From assembly GCA_017416065.1 (NCBI GenBank), contig JAFQDM010000011.1:1-64000 (forward strand): a DNA stretch of 64,000 bases, read 5' to 3'. Each line of letters begins with the position of its first letter. Within the stretch, counting starts at the first letter, position 1. Source of the DNA: Ruminococcus sp. Its GTDB lineage: Bacteria > Bacillota > Clostridia > Oscillospirales > Acutalibacteraceae. The position numbers and the translations under genes were made by a program. Below the pieces are notes generated by a model. It did no database searches and was not told where the DNA came from. It saw nothing but the letters and a program-made list of their open reading frames with translations. This document shows, piece by piece, positions 8,176 through 18,325 of the stretch.

Positions 8176-11100
8176 ATGTATAATTTAAGAGATTTATTTG
8201 AAGGTTATAAAATAGATACCTCATTGCTTACAGATAATTCAGCAAATGGTATCGTCGAAAAAGTAAATATGAATAAAGAGAAGCGTACAGTTTATTTTAC
8301 TGTACGCTTTAGTGACATTATAGATAGAGATGTCCTTTTTGAAATGGAATCTGCACTTAAGGATTCTGTTCTGAAGCTTAATGAAGTAAGAATCTATCCT
8401 ATATTTCACGGTGTGGATTTCGATCCTGCATACTATACTGAACTGGTTAAAGAGCTTTCCAGAAAATTTCCTACACTTAAAGGGGCTTTGGCAGACAGTG
8501 AAGCGCAAATAAACGGAGATACGATCAGTATAGAACTTTTTCACGGCGGCAAGAGTACACTTGAGTTCTTTTCTTTTGACAGAGAACTTGCGAATATTAT
8601 CCGTGATGAGTTTGATCAGTGCTATAATGTTGTATTCTCAGGTGTTACAGAGGTTGACACGGAAAGCGATGCTTACAAAGAAAATATAAAGCATTATGAA
8701 GAAACGGTAAAAAGACAAGAGCTTGAAGCATTTGCAGAATCCGAAAGGGTAGTTATTGATCCTGATCTGCCTCCTCGTGAGATCGAAGTAAGAAAAGATA
8801 ATCTTCTGTATCCCTGTGTGTATCCGAATTCTGCAAAGCCTTTATGGGGCAGACTCATAAAGAGTAAAACACAGGCTATCAACACTCTTACCTTTGATTC
8901 AGGTAAGGTTACTGTATGGGGAGACATTTTCAGCCTGGAAACAAAGGTCACAAAATCAGGAGACAAAAATATTATCTCTGTTTATATTACCGATTACACG
9001 GGCTCAGTTATGCTCAAAATATTTGCTCCCATTGCTGAGTGCAAGCCTTTGGAAGCTCTTAAGAAAGGCACTACTGTAATTGCTAAGGGCGACTATGAAT
9101 TTGATCCTTTTATGAAGGCTTACGTTATCAGCTGTAAATCTATAATGACTGCAGAGAAATATATGGTTGTTGACAATGCGGAAAAGAAGCGTGTAGAGCT
9201 GCATCTGCATACTAATATGTCCGCACTTGATGCTCTTACTCCTGCCGGGGATCTGATAAACCGTGCGGCTGATTGGGGACATACAGCCATTGCTGTTACT
9301 GACCACGGAGTTGCACAGGCATTTCCCGATGCTATGAATGCGTGCGAGAGCCTTGAGTATAAAGGCAAAGAGATTAAGATAATCTATGGTACCGAGGCTT
9401 ATTTTGTAAATGACGTTGTAAACGTTGTAAAGGGAAGCAAGCAGCAGGACTTTAGCGGTGAGTATATTTGTTTTGACTTGGAAACCACGGGGCTGTCTGC
9501 AAGAAAGAATAAAATTATAGAGATTGGTGCTGTCCTTGTTAAAAACGGAAAGATCGAAGATACTTTTTCAACCTTTGTTGACCCTTGTGAGCCCATTCCT
9601 GCAAAGATAAAAGAATTAACCGGCATTGACGACTCAATGGTCAAGGGAGCATTGTCGGAAAAAGAAGCCATAGATTCCTTCCTTGATTTTTGCGGTGACA
9701 GAATTCTTGTGGCTCATAATGCTGAGTTTGATATGTCGTTTATCAGAGCTGCTTGTGAGAGACTTTCAATTGATAAAGAGTTTACATATCTTGATACCGT
9801 GGCTCTCTCAAGAGTGGTTCTAAAGGATATAGAGAATTGCAAGCTTGATACAGTAGCCAGGTATCTTCGTTTACCTGATTTTGACCATCATCGTGCACTT
9901 GACGATGCTAATATACTTGCTCAGATCTATATTCAGCTTATGTCTCGTCTTGATACTGACTATAAGATCAAAGATGTACAGTCAATCAACGTTGGAATTT
10001 TCGGCGGAAATTACAAGGATCTTCCATCTTATCACCAGATAATTCTCGTGAAGAATAAAACGGGACTTAAAAACCTGTACAAGCTGATTTCATATTCACA
10101 TCTTAATTATTTTTACAAAAGGCCAAGGATACTCAGAAGTGTTCTTGACAAGCACAGGGAAGGTCTTATTATAGGTTCTGCTTGCGAAGCAGGTCAGCTG
10201 TTCCGTGCTATTTTTGAGAAAAAGCCCGAGACTGAGATAAAAGAAATTGCCCGTTACTATGATTATCTGGAGATCCAGCCTGAAGGTAACGATTCCTTTA
10301 TGATTCAGAAAGGTCTTGTGAAATCTGTTGAAGATATCAGAGATATCAACAGGAAGATAGTTGCTTTGGGAGAAAAGCTCAATATTCCCGTTGTCGCTAC
10401 CTGCGACGTTCATTTTCTTGACCCACACGATGCTGAGTACAGAAAGATACTTCAGGCAGGTCAGGGTTATTCTGATGTGGATAATCAGGCACCTCTTTAC
10501 TTCAGAACAACTGCAGAAATGCTTGAAGAATTTGCATATCTTGGTGAAGATAAGGCCTATGAGATAGTTGTAGAAAATACCAACGACATAGCAGATATGG
10601 TAGAAAAAATCAGACCTATCCCCAAAGAGAACTTCCCGCCCTTTATTGACGGTGCCGAGGAACAGCTTATGGAGATCGTTTGGCGCAGAGCAAAGGAGCT
10701 CTACGGCGATCCTTTGCCCGATATCGTTAAGGAACGACTTGATAAAGAGCTTGGAGCCATCACAACCTACGGCTTCTCTGTTCTTTATATGACAGCTCAG
10801 AAGCTTGTTGCAAATTCAGAAAAGCACGGTTATCTTGTTGGTTCCCGTGGTAGTGTTGGATCTTCCTTTGTTGCCACCATTTCAGGTATTTCTGAGGTTA
10901 ATCCTTTGGCTCCTCACTACATTTGTCCCAATTGCAAGCATAGTGAGTTTATATCTGACGGCAGTGTTGGCTCAGGTTTTGACCTGCCTCCCAAGAATTG
11001 TCCCGAGTGCGGTCAGGAAATGAACCGTGACGGACACGAGATTCCGTTTGAAACCTTCCTCGGATTTAAAGGGGATAAGGTGCCCGATATTGACCTTAAC

Positions 11101-12522
11101 TTCAGCGGAGAGTTTCAGTCCAGTTCACATAGATACACAGAAGAACTCTTTGGAAAAGATAACGTTTTCAAAGCGGGAACTATCTCTACATTGAAAGATA
11201 AGACTGCATTCGGATTTGTTAAAAAATACGAGCAGGAGAGAGGACTTAACCTTGGAAAAGCCGAGGAAGAGCGCCTTGCAGCCGGCTTTACCGGGGTAAA
11301 ACGTACAAGTGGACAGCATCCGGGCGGTATGGTTGTTGTTCCCAAGGGGATGGAGATCTACGATTTCTGTCCTGTTCAGCATCCTGCGGATGACACGGAA
11401 TCAGATAATATTACAACTCATTTTGATTTCCATTCAATTCATGATAACATTTGTAAGCTCGACGAGCTCGGCCATGATGTTCCCACGATATATCATTATC
11501 TTGAGGAGTTTTCCGGAATTCCCGTAATGGAAGTTCCCATGAGCGATCCCCAGGTTATGTCTTTGTTCCATTCAACAGAGGCCTTGGGGGTTACACCTGA
11601 GGATATTGATTCTCTTACAGGAACTTTCTCTTTGCCAGAGCTCGGAACTCCCTTTGTTCGTCAGATGCTTGTTGATGCACAGCCCAGAACCTTTACCGAC
11701 CTTCTGCAGATTTCAGGCCTATCTCACGGTACGGATGTTTGGATTGGCAATGCTGCTGATCTTATCCGTGACGGAGTGTGCACTATTTCTGAGGTTATCG
11801 GTACACGAGATTCCATTATGACGTATCTCATGCATAAAGGGCTTGATCCCTCTATGGCGTTTAAGATCATGGAGATCGTTCGTAAGGGAAAAGCCACCAA
11901 GCTTCTTACTGAGGAACACATACAGGCTATGAAGGATCATAACGTGCCCCAGTGGTATATTGATTCTTGTATGAAGATAAAGTATATGTTCCCTAAGGCA
12001 CACGCCGCCGCTTATATGATTGCGGCTCTGCGTCTTGGTTGGTACAAGGTTCACAAGCCAGTTGAGTATTATGCCGCTTATTTTACCGTTCGTGGAGAAG
12101 ATTTTGATGGTGTTACAGCACTTAAGGGTAAGCAGGCTGTAGTAAATAAGATGAATCTTATTACTCAGAAGGGCTTTGAAGCTACTGCAAAGGAGAAAAC
12201 GGAATACGCAACCTTGCAGATTATCAATGAGATGCTTGCCCGCGGAATTGAGCTTTTGCCCATTGATATATATAAATCCGATGCCAAGCGCTTTATGATC
12301 GAAGACGGAAAGCTCCGCCTGCCTTTTATGTCCATTTCAGGCATAGGCGAGTCTGCCGCGATATCTCTTGCTGAGTGCGGTAAACAGGGAGAGTACTTCT
12401 CTGTCGAAGAGCTTCAGCAAAAGACTAAGGTAACAAAGGCTGTAGTTGAAGCTCTCAGAGAGATAGGATCTCTTGAGGGCTTACCTGAAAGTTCACAGAT
12501 ATCACTGTTTGGTGATTTTTAA
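8176..12522 (+). CDS. polC: DNA polymerase III alpha subunit, PolC type
   Basis: 1448 residues, the main replicative polymerase of Firmicutes. In order: N-terminal domain, OB fold (about 230-310), PHP domain starting at ELHLHTNMSALDALTPA (about 341) interrupted by a DEDDh 3'-5' exonuclease (CFDLETTGL about 431, HNAEFDMSFI, DHHRALDDA), a four-Cys zinc element (CPNC...CPEC about 916-945), the palm with PDIDLNF (about 970), and a C-terminal region with a helix-hairpin-helix-like segment (SGIGESAA). I choose ATG 8176 because AGAGG ends 5 nt before it; ATG 8161 has no Shine-Dalgarno. Confidence 0.97.
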   Translation: MYNLRDLFEGYKIDTSLLTDNSANGIVEKVNMNKEKRTVYFTVRFSDIIDRDVLFEMESALKDSVLKLNEVRIYPIFHGVDFDPAYYTELVKELSRKFPTLKGALADSEAQINGDTISIELFHGGKSTLEFFSFDRELANIIRDEFDQCYNVVFSGVTEVDTESDAYKENIKHYEETVKRQELEAFAESERVVIDPDLPPREIEVRKDNLLYPCVYPNSAKPLWGRLIKSKTQAINTLTFDSGKVTVWGDIFSLETKVTKSGDKNIISVYITDYTGSVMLKIFAPIAECKPLEALKKGTTVIAKGDYEFDPFMKAYVISCKSIMTAEKYMVVDNAEKKRVELHLHTNMSALDALTPAGDLINRAADWGHTAIAVTDHGVAQAFPDAMNACESLEYKGKEIKIIYGTEAYFVNDVVNVVKGSKQQDFSGEYICFDLETTGLSARKNKIIEIGAVLVKNGKIEDTFSTFVDPCEPIPAKIKELTGIDDSMVKGALSEKEAIDSFLDFCGDRILVAHNAEFDMSFIRAACERLSIDKEFTYLDTVALSRVVLKDIENCKLDTVARYLRLPDFDHHRALDDANILAQIYIQLMSRLDTDYKIKDVQSINVGIFGGNYKDLPSYHQIILVKNKTGLKNLYKLISYSHLNYFYKRPRILRSVLDKHREGLIIGSACEAGQLFRAIFEKKPETEIKEIARYYDYLEIQPEGNDSFMIQKGLVKSVEDIRDINRKIVALGEKLNIPVVATCDVHFLDPHDAEYRKILQAGQGYSDVDNQAPLYFRTTAEMLEEFAYLGEDKAYEIVVENTNDIADMVEKIRPIPKENFPPFIDGAEEQLMEIVWRRAKELYGDPLPDIVKERLDKELGAITTYGFSVLYMTAQKLVANSEKHGYLVGSRGSVGSSFVATISGISEVNPLAPHYICPNCKHSEFISDGSVGSGFDLPPKNCPECGQEMNRDGHEIPFETFLGFKGDKVPDIDLNFSGEFQSSSHRYTEELFGKDNVFKAGTISTLKDKTAFGFVKKYEQERGLNLGKAEEERLAAGFTGVKRTSGQHPGGMVVVPKGMEIYDFCPVQHPADDTESDNITTHFDFHSIHDNICKLDELGHDVPTIYHYLEEFSGIPVMEVPMSDPQVMSLFHSTEALGVTPEDIDSLTGTFSLPELGTPFVRQMLVDAQPRTFTDLLQISGLSHGTDVWIGNAADLIRDGVCTISEVIGTRDSIMTYLMHKGLDPSMAFKIMEIVRKGKATKLLTEEHIQAMKDHNVPQWYIDSCMKIKYMFPKAHAAAYMIAALRLGWYKVHKPVEYYAAYFTVRGEDFDGVTALKGKQAVVNKMNLITQKGFEATAKEKTEYATLQIINEMLARGIELLPIDIYKSDAKRFMIEDGKLRLPFMSISGIGESAAISLAECGKQGEYFSVEELQQKTKVTKAVVEALREIGSLEGLPESSQISLFGDF

Positions 12523-12551
12523 TTAGTTTTATCAGGAAGTGATTTTTAGTT

Positions 12552-13853
12552 ATGAATTTCAAGATCCATACCTTGGGATGCAAAGTTAATCAATATGAAT
12601 CTGAGTATATGCGTCAGATAATGCTCGTGAACGGATTTGATTATTGCGATGATGATAAAACTGCAGATATATTAATTGTCAATTCCTGCTCTGTTACTGC
12701 TGTCAGCGATTCCAAATGCAGAAAGCTTTTGAGAAAGCTCAAGAGAGATAATCCCGGTTGTATTCTTCTTTTGTGCGGGTGTATGTCTCAGGCATTTCCG
12801 CGGAAATATGAAGATTTTGATGTGTGCGATATCGTTATAGGCAATACCACAAGGAATCGGGTTCCTGATTATATTAAAAGATATATCAGTACCGGAGAAA
12901 GGATTGCTGATATTCCTGCACACGATAGAAAAAATGAAGAGTTTGAACCTTGCTGTGTTAACGATTTCAGCGAACGTACCCGAGCTTTTCTAAAGATTGA
13001 GGATGGGTGTGACAGATTCTGCTCATACTGTATTATTCCGTATGCAAGAGGCAGAGTGCGATCTAAGCCTCTTGCAGATTTGAAGCGTGAGGTTGCGTTG
13101 CTTGCTGACAAGGGCTATAAAGAAATTGTTCTTGTAGGGATCAATCTTTCAAAATATGGTACTGATTTAGGATTCACCCTCTGCGATGCGGTTGAAGCTG
13201 TGGCAAGTAACGACTTGATTCAAAGAATCCGACTTGGCTCCTTAGAGCCCGAACTTCTTGACGATGATGCGATCTCACGCCTTGCAAAATGCAAAAAATT
13301 CTGTCCTCAGTTTCATCTTTCGTTGCAAAGCGGCTGCACGGATACTCTAAAGAGGATGAACCGCAGATATACCTGTGAAGAATATGCAGATATTGTTTTC
13401 AGAATCAGACGTAACTTTTCAAATCCTGCAATTACCACAGATGTTATGGTTGGGTTCCCCGGAGAAACAGAAGAGGAATTTTTGTCTTCGCTGAGTTTTG
13501 TAACAGATATTGGATTCGCAAAAGTTCACGTTTTTCCTTACTCCAGAAGAAGTGGAACGGTTGCCGACAAAATGCCCATGCAGCTTACTACATCAGAGAA
13601 AAACCGCCGTGCCCGTATTATGATCAGCGAAACAGAAAAGAAGCAGCAGGAGTTCTTACGCTCTCAGGTGGGACTTGAATGTGATGTGCTCTTTGAACGC
13701 CTTGATGAAAACGGTATGTATGAAGGATACACGGAAAATTATACGATGGTTTCTGTTGATTCAAAAGAAGAGAATCTTGCCGGAAAATGCAGAAAAGTCT
13801 TACTTACCACAGTTTCTGAGGATAGATGCATTGGTGTTTTAGTCGATGACTGA
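12552..13853 (+). CDS. mtaB: tRNA (t6A37-C2) methylthiotransferase MtaB
   Basis: 433 residues, radical-SAM methylthiotransferase that converts t6A to ms2t6A at tRNA position 37. The N-terminal UPF0004 domain supplies cysteines (TLGCKVNQYES, NSCSVT, CGCMSQ) for the auxiliary cluster; the radical-SAM motif CDRFCSYC is at about residue 152; a TRAM-like domain closes the protein. The KVNQYES form of the first motif fits MtaB rather than MiaB or RimO. Its 3' end overlaps the convergent gene on the other strand by 15 bp. Confidence 0.93.
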   Translation: MNFKIHTLGCKVNQYESEYMRQIMLVNGFDYCDDDKTADILIVNSCSVTAVSDSKCRKLLRKLKRDNPGCILLLCGCMSQAFPRKYEDFDVCDIVIGNTTRNRVPDYIKRYISTGERIADIPAHDRKNEEFEPCCVNDFSERTRAFLKIEDGCDRFCSYCIIPYARGRVRSKPLADLKREVALLADKGYKEIVLVGINLSKYGTDLGFTLCDAVEAVASNDLIQRIRLGSLEPELLDDDAISRLAKCKKFCPQFHLSLQSGCTDTLKRMNRRYTCEEYADIVFRIRRNFSNPAITTDVMVGFPGETEEEFLSSLSFVTDIGFAKVHVFPYSRRSGTVADKMPMQLTTSEKNRRARIMISETEKKQQEFLRSQVGLECDVLFERLDENGMYEGYTENYTMVSVDSKEENLAGKCRKVLLTTVSEDRCIGVLVDD

Positions 13854-15056
13854 CAATAGATTATTCAGTTCTTCTTTTGCATATTTGGATTCAAAGGCGC
13901 TGTAGTCGTATATCATAAACCCACTGTATTTATATTCTCTGAGCAGTGAAAGTTCATTGGCAAGGATTTCATCTGAGTTGAGCCATGTACCTTTGTCGGC
14001 GTCTGTACCGGCTTTATATGCTCCCAAACCAATATACACTTTAATGTCTGAATGGTACTCGAATTCCTTCCATTGCAGCAGATTATCTTCAAATCTCAGG
14101 CTTGGATTTTCCGTTGAATAGTACATCTGAGGACAGATATAATCAACGTATCCCTTAATTTCAGACCAACTTTTTATGTCAGCACATAAGTCTTTGTTAT
14201 TCTCTATATTTCCCTGAGGAGATATTCCAAAATCTATTTCTTTGTTTATACACTTAATTATAGAGTAAGCCTCTGCAATCAGTATATTTACATTTTGCAT
14301 TCTCCATTCTTCTACAGACAGAGGAATTTTGTTTCCTATCGCTTTTTTGTAGGTGTTATATTCAGCGGCATCCTCATCTTTTATATCTGAAGGATAAAAG
14401 TAATCGTCAAATTGAATACCATCAACAGGATAATTATTGATTATTTCTTTGATTCCATCACAGACAAGCTTTCTGGAGGCTTTTTTAGCAGGGTTAAGAT
14501 ATATACCCGAATCAAGCTCCATACCAATGTCAGGGTTATTTACGTATGGGTTATTATTTGAAAGTTTTTTTGGAGTTGTGCTTGTAGCTACTCTGTAAGG
14601 GTTTATCCATGCATGAATTTCCAGTCCGTGGCTATGAGCCGTTTTACACATATATTCAAGAGGATCATACCCCGGGTTTTTGTCTTGTGTACCTGTGAGT
14701 ATATGTGAATAGGGGAATACTTCGGATTTATATAAAGCATCGCAAAATGGTCTTACCTGTACGATCAATGTGTTAAGTTTGTAGTTTACTGCAGTGTTTA
14801 CTATTTTATCAAATTTCTTCCTGAATGCTTCAAAGCTCATATCTGAATCTGTCATATCAAGCGTGATGAACGAGACCCATAACCCGCGCATTTCTTTTTC
14901 GTTTGTGTTTATTTCATCTTCAGAAGCATAAGTGGTATAAGCTTCATCGGTATGATTTGCATCTTTATTTGCGGCAGATGATATTATGATGCTAATAATC
15001 AGCAATGCAATTGTAATTAAAACGCTTAAATTGATTTTTATTTTCAAAAATATCAC
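13839..15056 (-). CDS. Secreted glycosyl hydrolase-like protein (GHL10/DUF187 family)
   Basis: 405 residues. A hydrophobic N-terminal segment (about residues 8-27) acts as signal peptide or anchor. The mature part starts with MRGLWVSFITLDM, then VQVRPFCDALYKS and GLEIHAWINPYRV, then GIQFDDYFYP; these are the hallmarks of the GHL10/DUF187 TIM-barrel family. Members are linked to cell-wall or exopolysaccharide breakdown, but the substrate is not known here. The start may be GTG 15056 or, by position of GGAAGTGAT, TTG 15047. It converges on mtaB with a 15-bp overlap and no terminator between. Confidence 0.85.
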   Translation of the reverse strand: MIFLKIKINLSVLITIALLIISIIISSAANKDANHTDEAYTTYASEDEINTNEKEMRGLWVSFITLDMTDSDMSFEAFRKKFDKIVNTAVNYKLNTLIVQVRPFCDALYKSEVFPYSHILTGTQDKNPGYDPLEYMCKTAHSHGLEIHAWINPYRVATSTTPKKLSNNNPYVNNPDIGMELDSGIYLNPAKKASRKLVCDGIKEIINNYPVDGIQFDDYFYPSDIKDEDAAEYNTYKKAIGNKIPLSVEEWRMQNVNILIAEAYSIIKCINKEIDFGISPQGNIENNKDLCADIKSWSEIKGYVDYICPQMYYSTENPSLRFEDNLLQWKEFEYHSDIKVYIGLGAYKAGTDADKGTWLNSDEILANELSLLREYKYSGFMIYDYSAFESKYAKEELNNLLSVID

Positions 15057-15071
15057 TTCCGGAGGTTTACT

Positions 15072-15350
15072 GTGGATTGGTATATAAAATTGATCTTAAT
15101 ATATTTATTAATAGTTAGTTTTATAGCACTTGTTGTTACGATCTATGATAAAATTGCAGCTCAGAGGAATAAGAGGAGAATCAGCGAGCGATTTCTCATG
15201 TTAGTTTCGTTTATAGGTGGTTCAGTTTCTATGTATATTACTATGAAGGTGATCCGCCACAAAACATTACACAAAAAATTTATGATTGGAATTCCGATCA
15301 TAATTGTTTTACAGGTGATTCTTACCCTTGTAATTTGGTACTTGGTGTGA
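15072..15350 (+). CDS. DUF1294 family membrane protein
   Basis: 92 residues with two or three membrane segments: an N-terminal helix, a basic loop (YDKIAAQRNKRRISE) and two later helices. YDKIAAQR...RISERFLMLVSFIGGS is the DUF1294 pattern. Function unknown. It starts with GTG at 15072 behind a near-perfect GGAGG, only 15 bp from the start of the divergent hydrolase gene, so the promoters of both must lie inside the partner's coding region. The following gene starts 1 bp after the stop. Confidence 0.85.
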   Translation: MDWYIKLILIYLLIVSFIALVVTIYDKIAAQRNKRRISERFLMLVSFIGGSVSMYITMKVIRHKTLHKKFMIGIPIIIVLQVILTLVIWYLV

Positions 15351-15351
15351 A

Positions 15352-16251
15352 ATGGCAGATACAGTTAAATTTATTGTTACAAAAGAATATGACGGAACAA
15401 AGGCAGGCAGGTTTCTGAGGTCTTATTGTAAGCTTTCAGCAAGATCGCTTTCACTTTTGAAGCGTACTGAGGGTGGCATTACCGCAAACGGGAGCTTGCT
15501 TCGTACCGTTGAATTGGTCAGAGAAGGAGATCTTATAGAGATTAAGCTGCCCGATGAACAAAGCTCAATTACTCCCGTTAAGGGAGAGCTGGACGTTTTG
15601 TTTGAGGATGAGTACCTTCTCATTGTTAATAAACCTGCAGCAATGCCTGTGCATCCTGTTAAAATCCATCAGACCGATACTCTCTCAAATATTATTGCAT
15701 ATAGGTGCAAAGAGATCGGGTCGGATTTTGTATTCAGAGCTATCAACAGGTTGGACCGAGATACATCTGGTATCGTTATCGTTGCAAAGGACAGACACAC
15801 AGCCTCGCTTATGCAGAATACGAAAATCGACAAACACTATTATGCGCTATGCCATGGAACTGTGCAGATAAGCGGTACTGTAAACGCACCTATTGCATTA
15901 TCTCAAAACAGCAAAATCGTTCGTTGCGTTTCTCCCATGGGTCAGAACGCCGTAACTCACTATAAGAAAATAAAGTCATTTTCTGATTATGCAAGTCTTG
16001 TTGATCTTGTATTGGAAACAGGCAGAACCCATCAGATAAGATGCCATATGTCATATATAGGCCATCCTCTTTTAGGTGATGATCTTTATGGAGGAAGCCT
16101 TGATCTTATTTCCAGACAGTCCCTTCATTGCTACAGTAGCAGCTTTATTCATCCTTTCAGCAAGGAAATGATTTGTGTTAATGCTCAATTGCCTGCTGAT
16201 ATGAAAAACTTAATAAATCGTCTTGAGGCGGGTGACTATAATGAAAAATAA
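15352..16251 (+). CDS. RluA-family pseudouridine synthase
   Basis: 299 residues. An N-terminal S4-like RNA-binding domain (about residues 10-70) precedes the catalytic domain with INRLDRDTSGIVIVAK, in which the Asp of RLDRDTSG (about residue 136) is the nucleophile, and ETGRTHQIRCHM, also typical. It isomerises uridine to pseudouridine in rRNA or tRNA; which site cannot be decided from sequence. Its stop overlaps the next gene by 11 bp. Confidence 0.93.
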   Translation: MADTVKFIVTKEYDGTKAGRFLRSYCKLSARSLSLLKRTEGGITANGSLLRTVELVREGDLIEIKLPDEQSSITPVKGELDVLFEDEYLLIVNKPAAMPVHPVKIHQTDTLSNIIAYRCKEIGSDFVFRAINRLDRDTSGIVIVAKDRHTASLMQNTKIDKHYYALCHGTVQISGTVNAPIALSQNSKIVRCVSPMGQNAVTHYKKIKSFSDYASLVDLVLETGRTHQIRCHMSYIGHPLLGDDLYGGSLDLISRQSLHCYSSSFIHPFSKEMICVNAQLPADMKNLINRLEAGDYNEK

Positions 16252-16810
16252 TAGATTGATTTCGGTTCTTTTAAGTGCTATGTTTATATCCATAGGTCTA
16301 ATCCTGCCTTTTTTTACAGGCCAGATTCAGCAAATAGGTAATATGCTGCTTCCGATGCATATCCCAGTAATGCTGTGCGGGCTTATTTGCGGTTGGCAAT
16401 ATGGATTAATTGTTGGATTTATACTTCCTTGTTTCAGATCTTTGTTGTTTGGAATGCCTGCTATTTATCCATCAGCAATTGCAATGAGCTTTGAGCTTGC
16501 AACCTATGGTCTGGTTGTGGGTTGTTTTTTTCAAAAATCAAAATGGAAGTGCTTGTTGACCCTGTATAAATCATTATTATTTGGTATGCTTGCAGGCAGA
16601 GTTGTGTGGGGTATATCAATGACAGGTCTTTTAGCTTTTAAAAGCAGCAGATTTACTCTCAGTGCTTTTTTTGCAGGAGCATTTGTTAACGCAATTCCGG
16701 GCATTATTCTCCAGCTTGTGCTTATTCCTGCTATAATGCTTATGCTCAAAAAAACACATTTTGTAAAATTAAAGAACGGTGAGAATAAGAATGCAAAACC
16801 AGGTAAATGA
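16241..16810 (+). CDS. ECF transporter S component (substrate unknown)
   Basis: 189 residues, about six hydrophobic segments. The pattern of MHIPVMLCGLICGWQYGLIVGF and LLFGMPAIYPSAIAMSFELA followed by small-residue helices fits S components of energy-coupling-factor vitamin transporters, which bind the substrate and work with a shared EcfT-EcfA module encoded elsewhere. ATG 16241 has GAGGCGGGTGA upstream. It overlaps RluA-like by 11 bp and the downstream kinase by 20 bp. The tight coupling suggests the kinase phosphorylates the imported compound; the compound itself is not identifiable. Confidence 0.75.
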   Translation: MKNNRLISVLLSAMFISIGLILPFFTGQIQQIGNMLLPMHIPVMLCGLICGWQYGLIVGFILPCFRSLLFGMPAIYPSAIAMSFELATYGLVVGCFFQKSKWKCLLTLYKSLLFGMLAGRVVWGISMTGLLAFKSSRFTLSAFFAGAFVNAIPGIILQLVLIPAIMLMLKKTHFVKLKNGENKNAKPGK

Positions 16811-17366
16811 AATATGTAATAAGATTTCTAATGAAATTTCTCCCTTGTTGCAAAAATCAAAACCGCTTTTAATTGCCATTGATGGGAATTGTGCGGCCGG
16901 TAAGACCACCATTGCAAAGCATTTATCTTTGATGCTTTCTGCTGACGTTGTTCATATGGATGATTTCTATTTGCCGCTTGCTATGAGAAGCGAGGAACAA
17001 ATGAACAGACCGGGCGGTAATATTGATTTTGACAGATTGATATCAGAGGTGTTGCAGCCTTTATCTAAAGGTTTGGAATATATTTACAGGGCATATAACT
17101 GTCAGACCGCAGATTTTTCAGAACCTTCTGCAGTTACTCCAAAGCCAATTACCGTTATTGAAGGTGCTTACAGTTGCCATCCTTGCCTTGAGAATTATTT
17201 TGATTACAAGGTGTTTGTTTCTGTTGAAGAGGAAAAGCAACTGGACAGAATATTAAAAAGAAACGGTGAGCAGAAGGCAATGGAGTTCAAGACTAAATGG
17301 ATACCTCGGGAAAACTATTATTTTGATTTTTTTGATATAATGAACAAATGTGATATTATCTTTTAA
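16791..17366 (+). CDS. P-loop kinase of the uridine kinase family
   Basis: 191 residues. IAIDGNCAAGKTTIAKHL (about residues 29-46) is a Walker A loop, HMDDFYLP is the Asp-rich second motif and ITVIEGAYSCHP corresponds to the later conserved strand. The family includes uridine kinase and related nucleoside or vitamin kinases; the substrate is not settled. ATG 16791 follows GGTGAG inside the S-component gene. The coupling to an ECF S component suggests salvage of a nucleoside or vitamin. Confidence 0.75.
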   Translation: MQNQVNEICNKISNEISPLLQKSKPLLIAIDGNCAAGKTTIAKHLSLMLSADVVHMDDFYLPLAMRSEEQMNRPGGNIDFDRLISEVLQPLSKGLEYIYRAYNCQTADFSEPSAVTPKPITVIEGAYSCHPCLENYFDYKVFVSVEEEKQLDRILKRNGEQKAMEFKTKWIPRENYYFDFFDIMNKCDIIF

Positions 17367-17393
17367 ATAAATATTTTAGAACGGAGTGATTTT

Positions 17394-18275
17394 ATGAGCA
17401 AAGCAAAAGTATATTTTACTTCTGAGATAACCCCGGAAAGTCTTTTGCGGATATTTAATGCAATGGGTGTGAGATTAAAAGGAAAAGTAGCGGTTAAGAT
17501 TTCCACAGGTGAGCCCGGCGGACACAACTTTTTGCAGCCTTCCTTGATTTCTGATCTTGTAAGCAGCGTTCAAGGTACAATAGTCGAATCCTGCACGGCG
17601 TACAAGGGAAGACGTCTTGATCCGAAGGAGCATTGGAGATCAATCAAGGAACACGGATTTATGGATATAGCTCCTTGCGACATTCTTGACGAAGAAGGAG
17701 ATATGGAGATCCCTGTTACAAACGGATTTCATCTTGATAAAGACATTGTAGGAAAAAACCTTGCAAATTATGATTCAATACTTATGCTTTCTCATTTTAA
17801 AGGGCATATAATGGGTGGATTCGGTGGTGCTCTTAAAAATATGAGCATAGGCATAGCCTCCACAAAAGGCAAGACTTACATTCATACTGCCACCGTTACC
17901 ACCGATTATCGTGTGATGTTTGATAATTTACCTCCTCAGGACCACTTCCTTGAGTCTATGGCGGATGCCTGCAAGGGTGTGGTGGATTATATGGGAGCAG
18001 AGAATATTGTATATATTAACGTTGCAAACAGACTTTCTGTTGATTGCGACTGCTCCGATCATCCCCGTGAACCTGAGATGGGGGATATAGGCATTTTTGC
18101 TTCTACTGATCCTGTAGCTATTGATCAGGCATGCTACGATGCAGTTGTCAACTCTCCTGATGAAGGCAAAAAATCCTTAATCGAAAGAATGAACTCAAGA
18201 CATGGTATTCATATTGTAGAGGCTTCATGTGAGTTGGGACTCGGTTTAAGAGAATATGAAATTATAAATATCTGA
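17394..18275 (+). CDS. DUF362 domain-containing protein
   Basis: 293 residues. The DUF362 domain is indicated by VAVKISTGEPGGHNFLQP, the MLSHFKGHIMGGFGGALKNMS region and the C-terminal FASTDPVAIDQACYDAV. Unlike many members it has no appended ferredoxin domain; a short cysteine group (VDCDCSDHP) is present. Function is not established; some relatives bind iron-sulfur clusters. It is 27 bp after the kinase, with its own GGAGTGAT Shine-Dalgarno, and ends at a strong terminator. Confidence 0.85.
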   Translation: MSKAKVYFTSEITPESLLRIFNAMGVRLKGKVAVKISTGEPGGHNFLQPSLISDLVSSVQGTIVESCTAYKGRRLDPKEHWRSIKEHGFMDIAPCDILDEEGDMEIPVTNGFHLDKDIVGKNLANYDSILMLSHFKGHIMGGFGGALKNMSIGIASTKGKTYIHTATVTTDYRVMFDNLPPQDHFLESMADACKGVVDYMGAENIVYINVANRLSVDCDCSDHPREPEMGDIGIFASTDPVAIDQACYDAVVNSPDEGKKSLIERMNSRHGIHIVEASCELGLGLREYEIINI

Positions 18276-18287
18276 ATTTCATCAGAA

Positions 18288-18325
18288 CACCGCAGAGTGA
18301 TAAGCTCTGCGGTGAATTTTATTTT
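18288..18325. terminator. Bidirectional terminator between DUF362 and TIGR04086 genes
   Basis: A perfect 10-bp stem (CACCGCAGAG with CTCTGCGGTG) with a 7-nt loop is followed by a T-rich stretch on the + strand; the genes on either side converge here. Confidence 0.88.
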
